The notes below the pieces were generated by a model that worked only from the letters and a program-made list of their open reading frames with translations, had not been told where the DNA came from and did not search any database. A DNA stretch of 6,012 nt from the NCBI GenBank assembly GCA_002451435.1, contig DKCF01000016.1, positions 1 to 6,012 on the forward strand, given 5' to 3'. A program made the position numbers and the translations under genes. Each line of letters starts with the position of its first letter. The first letter of the stretch is position 1. Source of the stretch: Bifidobacterium sp. UBA6881. Lineage in GTDB: Bacteria > Actinomycetota > Actinomycetes > Actinomycetales > Bifidobacteriaceae. This document shows, piece by piece, positions 1-5,806 of this stretch.

Positions 1-1648
1 CTACGGCTTCTGCCACTACCGTCGCTATTTCGATTTCACCGACACCGTGCATCAGGAGAACGATTACGGCGAAATCATCGATTCGTACATCGACGATCGC
101 ACGATCGCGGAATACGGCATCACTGACGAGGCGATCGCGAAGGCCGTGGAAGGCTGGGATGTGGTCACCACGCCGTTGAACGACGTGCGCCGCATCGGCG
201 GATTCTCGAATCTCAAGCAGCACTGGGACGCCGATAAGCATCTGCGTTTGAAGGACCTGCGCCACATGTACGACATTCTGTGCGCGCGCCACCCCGATTA
301 CAAAGCCGATGCCGATGCCGTGCTCAATGGCCGCAAGGCGGCGTTCTGCAACATGTTCATCATGAAGAAGGAGATCTTCTTCGAATACAACAAGTGGCTG
401 TTCCCGCTGCTTGACGAATTCGCGGGCACCACGGATTTCAGCAAGATGGACGTGCAGACCACGCGCACCGTCGGCCACCTTTCCGAACGATTGCTGAACG
501 TTTTCATCGCGCACAAGCAGCGCACCGGCGCGAATTGGAAGATCAAGCAGCTGCAATGCGTGCACTTCCTGCATCCGGAACCGGTCGCCGCATTGGAACC
601 GCTGGGACTCGAATACGGACGCGTGGTACCGGTGGTGTTCGCCGCCGACAACAACTACGTGCCGATGCTCGCCACCACGATCTACTCGATGCTGAAAAAC
701 GCGTCGCCGAGTCGTTCCTACGACGTGATCGTGCTGGAACGCGACATCACCGAAGAGAACAAGCGATACGTGAAGAGCTTCCTCGCCCAGTTCCCGAACG
801 CGGTGATCCGCTTCTTCGACGTGAGCCGCTATCTGGCCGGATTCCACCTGACCACCAGCAATGCGCACATCAGTGTGGAAACCTACTACCGCTTCATCAT
901 TCAGGAGGCGTTGCCGTTCTATTCGAAGCTGCTGTACCTCGACTGCGATCTGGTGGTCAACGGGGACGTCGCCGAACTGTTCGATACCGAGCTGGGTGAC
1001 AACGCCATCGCCGCGGTACCGGACGTCGATTTCATCGGCAATCTCAATATGAAGAACGGCGAACGCGCGGAATACGTTGACAGGCAGCTGCACATGCGTG
1101 ACGCATATGGCTATTTCCAGGCCGGCGTGCTGGTGATGAACCTCGACCGCATGCGCAAGATCCACACGGTGCGCGAATGGCTGGAAATCGCCTCCAAGCC
1201 GGGATACATCTACAACGATCAGGATATTCTCAATGCGGAATGCGAGGGGCTGGTCACGTACCTTGATTATTCGTGGAACGTGATGCACGATTGTGCCGAT
1301 CGCGTCAACGGCGTATTCGCCTTTGCTCCCGCTAACGTGTACAAGGCGTATATGGAATCCCGCAAGGCGCCGAAGATCGTGCATTATGCGGGATTCGACA
1401 AGCCTTGGAAGAACCCGTGGTGCGACTTCGCCCCGCTGTACTGGAGCTACGCGCAGGAGACGCCCTTCGTTTCGCAGATGATTGCCGCGATGAGTGGTGT
1501 GGAGCGTCCTGCCCCGCAGCAGCACCACGAGCGTGCGATTGCCGAAGACAGCCCCATCCGCAAGTATGTGGACACCTTCGCCCCAACCGGCTCCAAGCAG
1601 CGCGAACTCATGAAGGTCGTTGCACGCAAGCTGCAGGGCAAGCAGTAA
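1..1648 (+). CDS. DUF4422-GT8 two-domain glycosyltransferase (5' end outside window)
   Basis: This is a cytoplasmic or membrane-associated retaining glycosyltransferase that probably adds a hexose from a UDP-sugar to a surface polysaccharide or glycolipid. The reading frame is open to the left edge. A GTG at 47 could be taken as the start, but the frame upstream of it encodes YGFCHYRRYF (2-31), a hallmark of DUF4422, so the gene begins outside the window. DUF4422 runs to about base 560 and includes NMFIMKKEIFFEYNKWLFPL (350-409). The GT8 domain starts near 623 (VVPVVFAADNNYVPML), has the metal/nucleotide-binding DXD motif as DCD (941-949, in YLDCDLVV), then GYFQAGVLVMNLDRM, then NDQDILN, and ends with the family's closing HYAGFDKPW motif (1382-1408). 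About 80 further residues are mostly polar and unassigned. All key GT8 motifs are intact. Donor and acceptor cannot be read from the sequence; GT8 members commonly use UDP-glucose or UDP-galactose. It converges on ugd. Confidence 0.9.
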   Translation, partial: YGFCHYRRYFDFTDTVHQENDYGEIIDSYIDDRTIAEYGITDEAIAKAVEGWDVVTTPLNDVRRIGGFSNLKQHWDADKHLRLKDLRHMYDILCARHPDYKADADAVLNGRKAAFCNMFIMKKEIFFEYNKWLFPLLDEFAGTTDFSKMDVQTTRTVGHLSERLLNVFIAHKQRTGANWKIKQLQCVHFLHPEPVAALEPLGLEYGRVVPVVFAADNNYVPMLATTIYSMLKNASPSRSYDVIVLERDITEENKRYVKSFLAQFPNAVIRFFDVSRYLAGFHLTTSNAHISVETYYRFIIQEALPFYSKLLYLDCDLVVNGDVAELFDTELGDNAIAAVPDVDFIGNLNMKNGERAEYVDRQLHMRDAYGYFQAGVLVMNLDRMRKIHTVREWLEIASKPGYIYNDQDILNAECEGLVTYLDYSWNVMHDCADRVNGVFAFAPANVYKAYMESRKAPKIVHYAGFDKPWKNPWCDFAPLYWSYAQETPFVSQMIAAMSGVERPAPQQHHERAIAEDSPIRKYVDTFAPTGSKQRELMKVVARKLQGKQ

Positions 1649-1653
1649 GCAAA

Positions 1654-1710
1654 TCGCTTGGTTGGTTTTTGACAGAGGGCGTGATGGTCCGTCAAAGGCC
1701 AACCAAGCGA
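1654..1710. terminator. Long inverted repeat between convergent genes, probable bidirectional terminator
   Basis: A perfect 12-base inverted repeat (TCGCTTGGTTGG at 1654-1665, CCAACCAAGCGA at 1699-1710) encloses two possible G-U pairs and a second 6-base stem (TTTGAC at 1668-1673, GTCAAA at 1691-1696), leaving a 17-base loop. It begins 5 bases after the glycosyltransferase stop and ends 13 bases beyond the ugd stop, filling the convergent gap. On the minus strand the stem is followed by a weak T-rich stretch (ATTTGCTTA). On the plus strand no T-tract follows. A role as terminator for ugd, or for both genes, is inferred from position and stem strength. Confidence 0.65.
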
Positions 1711-1723
1711 CAATGTGCGAATC

Positions 1724-2968
1724 TCAGTCCCTGCGGAACAGATCGCGGGTGTAGACCTTGTCACTTACATCCGCCAAATCGTCGTTCCAACGGTTGGCGA
1801 CGATGATGGAGGCGCGGTTCTTGAAGTCCACCAGATCGCGGGTGACTTCGCTGCCTTGGAAATCTGGCTTATTGAGCGTGGGCTCGTAAATCAGCACGGG
1901 AATGCCGTTCGCCTTGAACTGCTTCAGCACATCCTGAATGGCGGACTGGCGGAAGTTGTCGGAACCGGATTTCATCGTCAGACGATAGATGCCGATCACC
2001 GGATGCTCCACATCCTTGATGCGGTCCATCACGTCGGAAGCGATGAATTCCTTGCGGGTGCTGTTCGCATCCACGATTGCCTCGATAAGGTTCTGTGGCA
2101 CCTTGTTGTAGTTGGCGAGCAGCTGCTTCGTGTCCTTCGGCAGGCAATAGCCGCCATAGCCGAAGCTCGGATTGTTGTAGCCTTCACCGATACGCGGATC
2201 GAGACATACGCCATCGATGATTTCGCGGGTGTTCAGTCCGCGGCTTTCGGCATAAGTGTCCAATTCGTTGAAATACGCCACGCGAAGTGCCAGATAGGTG
2301 TTGGCGAACAGCTTGATAGCCTCAGCCTCGGTGGTACCGACCACAAGCTCCGGAATGCCGATGCTGCCATCGGCGTTGATGCGGGTCTTTTCCTCCGGGT
2401 CGGCGCCATGCGCCAGCAGATTCACGAATTCATGCGCCGCCTTGACGGACGCCTCGTCGTCCTGTGGCGCGCCCACCACGATACGGGTCGGGTGGAGATT
2501 GTCGGACAGCGCGTGCCCTTCGCGAAGGAACTCGGGGGAGAAGAGAATATGGTTGTCATGCAGGGTGTCGCGCAGCTGCTGCGTGTAACCAACCGGAATG
2601 GTTGATTTGATGACGATCCACGCGTGCGGGGCATGCTCGCGCACGGCTGCGATTGCGGCCTCGACACTGGACGTGTCGAAATAGTTCTTTTTCTCGTCAT
2701 AATTCGTCGGCGTCGCGATAACGGCGAAGTCGACGTTCGTATACGCTTCCTGCGGGTCGAGCGTCGCATGGAAGTCGAGCGGGCGTTCGCCGGACACGTT
2801 TTTATCGAGAAAATCCGTGATTACCGGATCGACGATCGGGCTTTTGCCATGGTTCAGCAAATCGACCTTCTCGGGAACGATGTCGAGCGCGTGAACCTCG
2901 TTATGCTGGGCAAGCAGCAATGCGACGGACAACCCGACATAGCCGGTGCCTGCAACTGCGATCTTCAT
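1724..2968 (-). CDS. ugd: UDP-glucose 6-dehydrogenase
   Basis: This enzyme oxidises UDP-glucose to UDP-glucuronate with two NAD+ in the cytoplasm, supplying a precursor for acidic surface polysaccharides. It has 414 residues. The N-terminal Rossmann domain opens with GTGYVG (7-12) and has acidic D29 at the end of the second strand. The family motifs follow in order: ATPTNYD (85-91), KSTIPVGYT (121-129, T123), FSPEFLREG (143-151, E146), EAIKLFANTYLALR (216-229, K219 and N223), and GYGGYCLPKD (270-279) with catalytic C275. The C-terminal UDP-binding domain includes YRLTMKSGSDNFR (328-340) and ends in VYTRDLFRRD. The pattern follows the short E. coli-type Ugd closely, apart from a stretch around 182-206 that appears about 17 residues longer than I recall for E. 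coli. The ATG start is supported by a ribosome binding site 10 bases upstream and by the Rossmann motif starting at once. It lies 50 bases downstream of the LtaS-like gene on the same strand, so an operon is likely. Confidence 0.97.
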   Translation of the reverse strand: MKIAVAGTGYVGLSVALLLAQHNEVHALDIVPEKVDLLNHGKSPIVDPVITDFLDKNVSGERPLDFHATLDPQEAYTNVDFAVIATPTNYDEKKNYFDTSSVEAAIAAVREHAPHAWIVIKSTIPVGYTQQLRDTLHDNHILFSPEFLREGHALSDNLHPTRIVVGAPQDDEASVKAAHEFVNLLAHGADPEEKTRINADGSIGIPELVVGTTEAEAIKLFANTYLALRVAYFNELDTYAESRGLNTREIIDGVCLDPRIGEGYNNPSFGYGGYCLPKDTKQLLANYNKVPQNLIEAIVDANSTRKEFIASDVMDRIKDVEHPVIGIYRLTMKSGSDNFRQSAIQDVLKQFKANGIPVLIYEPTLNKPDFQGSEVTRDLVDFKNRASIIVANRWNDDLADVSDKVYTRDLFRRD

Positions 2969-2978
2969 AGCAAATCAG

Positions 2979-2987
2979 CCTTTCCTC
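2979..2987 (-). promoter_or_regulatory. Ribosome binding site of ugd
   Basis: The minus strand reads GAGGAAAGG here, complementary to the 16S rRNA 3' end, and is separated from the ugd ATG (2968-2966) by 10 bases. It fixes the start codon and shows that ugd has its own translation start even if it is transcribed with the gene upstream. Confidence 0.8.
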
Positions 2988-2997
2988 ATCGTGACCT

Positions 2998-3015
2998 TAA
3001 GCAATTGTAAGCAAT
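2998..3015. repeat. Tandem 8-base direct repeat upstream of ugd
   Basis: TAAGCAAT occurs at 2998-3005 and again at 3008-3015 on the plus strand, a 10-base period or roughly one helical turn. It sits in the 50-base gap between the LtaS-like gene and ugd, just outside the ugd ribosome binding site. Helical phasing would fit a protein binding site, but the repeat is short and no regulator is visible, so function is unknown. Confidence 0.45.
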
Positions 3016-3018
3016 GGA

Positions 3019-5688
3019 TCACTTTGGCAAATCAACGAAACCGGTGTCTTTCAGATAATTCTTGCCTGTGGTTATATCGTATTGAATGAGCTGATAATCG
3101 TGCAGTAGACGTTTTGCCTGCTTCGAAAGGTTCTTTTTTTTGACGAGGTCGCCATTCGCGTCAAGATAGGTGGGCTTGTCATTACTGCCGGAGGAAGCCG
3201 GTACGGACATTGCTGGAATTGCCTGATGCATCTTGGTGAGGAATGCAATATATGGGCTGACCTTGGCATTGAGATGCTGGGCAAGCTGCGCAGAGAAGTA
3301 GTTTGAAGACGTGTACGCACTGGAGGCGCTATCGAGCTTAGTCCCCGCGGATTGCGATGCGTTGTTGGACCAGATGAAGTAATCGGTTTCGTGAAGGGCG
3401 AGGCTGTTCTTTTTGCTCGCCGAAGCGGTGTCATAGATTCCCGGCAGGTGATCTCCATAGAAGATGACGGTGATGGGACGGTCGATTTCGTTGAGAGAAT
3501 GCAGGAACGCCAAGGTGGACTGATCAGTGTAGCTGGCGCCCTTGGCGTAGGTGTCGATATTGGTTTTTTCCGTCTCTGAGAGATTCTGCGAAATATCAGC
3601 GTCCTTGAACTGATTGTTGTCGTACCAGTCGTTGTAAGGCGTATGGTTCTGCATGGTTGCCACTTGCAGGAATTGGTTTTTATCGGTTCGCTGGACATCG
3701 TTGAGAATGTAGTTGTAGAGCGATTCATCCGAGGCGGTCCAGTCGCGGTCGATGTATGTCAGACCCTTCAGCTTGTGCGAACCGTCGATTGCCCAGAATT
3801 TGTTGAAACCGAATTTCTTGTAGTTGGTATTGCGGAAATACATGTTCCGGTAATAATCGTGGTAGGCAATTGACGCTTGCTTGCCATGCGCGTCATTCCA
3901 AAGCTGATTCAGGGTCGGCGTCCATTTTTCATTGGGCACCAGTTGCTGGTAGGCAATCGACAAAGAAGAATCAAAATTGGCCATGGACAGGCCTGACAAT
4001 GCTTGGTATTCGATATTCGCTGTGCCGCCACCGTAACCGGGAGACAACATGAGACCGGATGTCGTCTGTTCTTTGAGTTGACGGATATTCGGCATCGGAT
4101 CTTCCGTCATGGTGATTCCCGGAACTCGTGTTGGATCCGAGAACGATTCCGACAGAATCATGATGACGGTGCTATCGGTCATATTCGCGCCACGGCTTCG
4201 ATTGATTGAAACCGCATCCTTCGCATACTTTGATGCGATTTTTTCCATGGTTGTTTGAGAATAATCCTTTGGCTTATCCATGACCTTGGTATTCGACAGA
4301 CGAAGAAAATTAATAGCTGGACCGTTGTATTGCGCATCTGTTTTGGCATTCCACATGACGGGAAAATCTGACAGATTGTGAGTCAGTTGATAAGCCCAGC
4401 TTTGCTCGTTGCGGATGCCTGCGGTAAATGAATAGACAACCGCAACTGATAATACTGCGGCAAGAATACGGACCGCGGTTGTTGCCATGGATTTGACGTT
4501 GCGGAACGGCCTCCACCAATGGCAGGGAATAATGGCGTTTCGCCCATCGACAAACTGCATGATGATGCATATGATGATAAGCCAAGTGACGCCTGTCGCA
4601 GCGTTGTTGACAAGGGTCTCGCATGATTTCGGGATGAAAGAAAACAGTTGTTTGGTGGTTCCGCCGGAGACGAAGTTGAGGTCGGCTGGAATGATTGGTT
4701 CGTTGCGGGTGAGAATTTTGATGTGGTTCGCAATTGCGAAGACTGTCATCACGGTTCCGAAAATTGCCGTCGCCACCCAGAAGCGATTTATTATGAAAAC
4801 AACCGTTAAATAAATGAAGCTCAGTACGATTAAATTAAGTAATGCCTGATATTGATTGTTGAGGAATATCTTGCTGAAGAAATTGACGGTCTGCCCCATG
4901 ACGCTTTGACTCACATAAGTGAGGGCATCGATTTCGGCACCTTTGGGGTATTTGGGTTTGGTATTTGTTCCCCATTGGATTAAGGCGATCTCATATGTTG
5001 TGAGAGCGACGATGATGATGAAATAGAAAGAATAGGAGAAGCGGTGACGCTTCTTCCACACGGCATGGACTTTCCGGAAGAACGCGATGACGAATTGCAC
5101 GCCCTTGAGGTTGGTGAAGGTATGCCATGCCTCGCGTGCCTTTGCTGCCGTGTTTTTGACTGATGCGGCGGTGCGGCGGGCGGTGCGTCCGATGGCTTTG
5201 GCGCCGGTGGCGGCTTGCCTGAGAACGTCTGCTGCGATGGCTGAGGCACTGGTCGCAGAGCTGGAGCCGGTATCGGACGGTTCCGTTGAAGGCGATGCGC
5301 TCGCGGATCCGGTCGGGGTGGTTTCCGCTGCGGCGATCGGTACCATAATCTCTGCTGTGCGATGGGCGGTTTCGGCCGATTCGTTGACTCTGCGGACGGC
5401 GTTGGAACGTGCGCCCGTGTGGATGCTTCCATGCGTGGATGGGGACTCATGGTGAATGGAATCTTTGGCTACGAAAAGCCGTGTGCCATGGTGACCGGCG
5501 AAATCCGAAGGCACTGTGCGAGCAGCGTCCGCCTCCTTGCTGGATTTTTCCGTATTCGAGCCATTCGTCAAAGGCCGGTAGACACCTCCGGCATATGGCT
5601 GCCGAGGTCGTTTGCCGATTCGCGGAACCGAATCCTTTCCCGTGCCTCCCACTTCGAAACGATTGGTGTTCACATCATCAAACGTCAT
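3019..5688 (-). CDS. LtaS-family phosphoglycerol transferase (lipoteichoic acid synthase-like, sulfatase fold)
   Basis: Members of this family transfer glycerol phosphate from phosphatidylglycerol to a glycolipid or glycan on the outer membrane face through a phospho-threonine intermediate. The protein has 889 residues. Residues 1-215 are predicted cytoplasmic: a polar part, a Ser/Thr/Pro/Ala stretch (about 119-152), and an Ala/Arg/Lys-rich probable amphipathic helix (about 150-190). Five hydrophobic helices follow, near 219-239, 281-301, 303-324, 360-380 and 403-423. The extracellular domain shows the LtaS catalytic set: metal-binding E514 in ILSESF, nucleophile T556 in GYGGGTANIEYQALSG, R619 in YFRN, H682 in MQNHTPY, and D746-H747 in YGDHLPG. 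The C-terminus ends with a family-like LIQYDITTGKNYL segment. The chain is longer than the roughly 650 residues of S. aureus LtaS, mostly because of the N-terminus. GAGGAA lies 4 bases before the chosen ATG; M115 is a weaker alternative start. In bifidobacteria the product may be the glycerol-phosphate substituents of the lipoglycan (inference). Central membrane codons are AT-rich. Confidence 0.9.
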   Translation of the reverse strand: MTFDDVNTNRFEVGGTGKDSVPRIGKRPRQPYAGGVYRPLTNGSNTEKSSKEADAARTVPSDFAGHHGTRLFVAKDSIHHESPSTHGSIHTGARSNAVRRVNESAETAHRTAEIMVPIAAAETTPTGSASASPSTEPSDTGSSSATSASAIAADVLRQAATGAKAIGRTARRTAASVKNTAAKAREAWHTFTNLKGVQFVIAFFRKVHAVWKKRHRFSYSFYFIIIVALTTYEIALIQWGTNTKPKYPKGAEIDALTYVSQSVMGQTVNFFSKIFLNNQYQALLNLIVLSFIYLTVVFIINRFWVATAIFGTVMTVFAIANHIKILTRNEPIIPADLNFVSGGTTKQLFSFIPKSCETLVNNAATGVTWLIIICIIMQFVDGRNAIIPCHWWRPFRNVKSMATTAVRILAAVLSVAVVYSFTAGIRNEQSWAYQLTHNLSDFPVMWNAKTDAQYNGPAINFLRLSNTKVMDKPKDYSQTTMEKIASKYAKDAVSINRSRGANMTDSTVIMILSESFSDPTRVPGITMTEDPMPNIRQLKEQTTSGLMLSPGYGGGTANIEYQALSGLSMANFDSSLSIAYQQLVPNEKWTPTLNQLWNDAHGKQASIAYHDYYRNMYFRNTNYKKFGFNKFWAIDGSHKLKGLTYIDRDWTASDESLYNYILNDVQRTDKNQFLQVATMQNHTPYNDWYDNNQFKDADISQNLSETEKTNIDTYAKGASYTDQSTLAFLHSLNEIDRPITVIFYGDHLPGIYDTASASKKNSLALHETDYFIWSNNASQSAGTKLDSASSAYTSSNYFSAQLAQHLNAKVSPYIAFLTKMHQAIPAMSVPASSGSNDKPTYLDANGDLVKKKNLSKQAKRLLHDYQLIQYDITTGKNYLKDTGFVDLPK

Positions 5689-5692
5689 CGTG

Positions 5693-5698
5693 TTCCTC
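5693..5698 (-). promoter_or_regulatory. Ribosome binding site of the LtaS-like gene
   Basis: The minus strand reads GAGGAA, 4 bases before the ATG at 5688-5686. The spacing is on the short side but usable if GAGG is taken as the core (6 bases). It supports the full-length start, and hence the long N-terminal extension, over the internal ATG at codon 115 (5346-5344), which is preceded only by a weak AGAG. Confidence 0.6.
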
Positions 5699-5793
5699 GT
5701 ATCTACGCCCGGTCTTATTCCAAGGCTTCAATTAGCTGACTGCATAACATAGTAGTTGTTCACTCTGGACTATCGAGTGTCTGGCAGGTAGCT

Positions 5794-5797
5794 GGAG
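5794..5797 (+). promoter_or_regulatory. Ribosome binding site of the DUF2142-like gene
   Basis: GGAG lies 9 bases before the ATG at 5807. A stronger GGAGG at 5821-5825 lies 11 bases before the in-frame ATG at 5837, so translation may instead begin there. An in-frame TAG at 5789-5791 excludes any start further upstream. Confidence 0.5.
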
Positions 5798-5806
5798 AAT
5801 GTCTGC

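Larger units (their letters stand above)
5689..5806. promoter_or_regulatory. Divergent intergenic region, presumed promoters for both flanking genes
   Basis: This 118-base gap separates the divergent starts of the LtaS-like gene and the DUF2142-like gene, so both must be transcribed from here or from further away. The middle (about 5727-5760) is AT-rich and contains TATGTT-like hexamers on the minus strand (5746-5751) and TAACAT on the plus strand (5745-5750), but I could not pair either with a good -35 box at normal spacing. A small inverted repeat, CACTC (5761-5765) with GAGTG (5775-5779), might be an operator but is too short to rely on. Confidence 0.4.

Noticed and set aside
47..49. GTG as the true start of the glycosyltransferase gene
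   Set aside because: The same frame is open to base 2 and encodes the DUF4422 signature YGFCHYRRYF upstream, and no ribosome binding site precedes the GTG. The gene is cut by the window edge.
535..999. A 154-codon plus-strand frame inside the glycosyltransferase
   Set aside because: It is Arg-rich shadow translation overlapping the intact GT8 domain, with no domain of its own.
1715..2605. A 296-codon plus-strand open frame opposite ugd
   Set aside because: It is the antisense shadow of a gene with strong codon bias. The ugd strand carries all enzyme motifs, whereas this frame shows no recognisable domain.
3134..3141. T8 run on the plus strand as a terminator tail
   Set aside because: It lies inside the LtaS-like coding sequence as Lys codons, no stable stem precedes it, and no plus-strand gene ends there.
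4980..5450. A 156-codon minus-strand frame, and plus-strand frames over the same bases, within the start of the LtaS-like gene
   Set aside because: They are Pro/Arg/Ser-rich or Ala/Val-rich shadows of GC-rich coding DNA. The main frame continues uninterrupted into the membrane helices.
5761..5779. Inverted repeat CACTC...GAGTG as an operator
   Set aside because: Five-base arms with a 9-base loop are expected by chance; it is mentioned only within the intergenic region.
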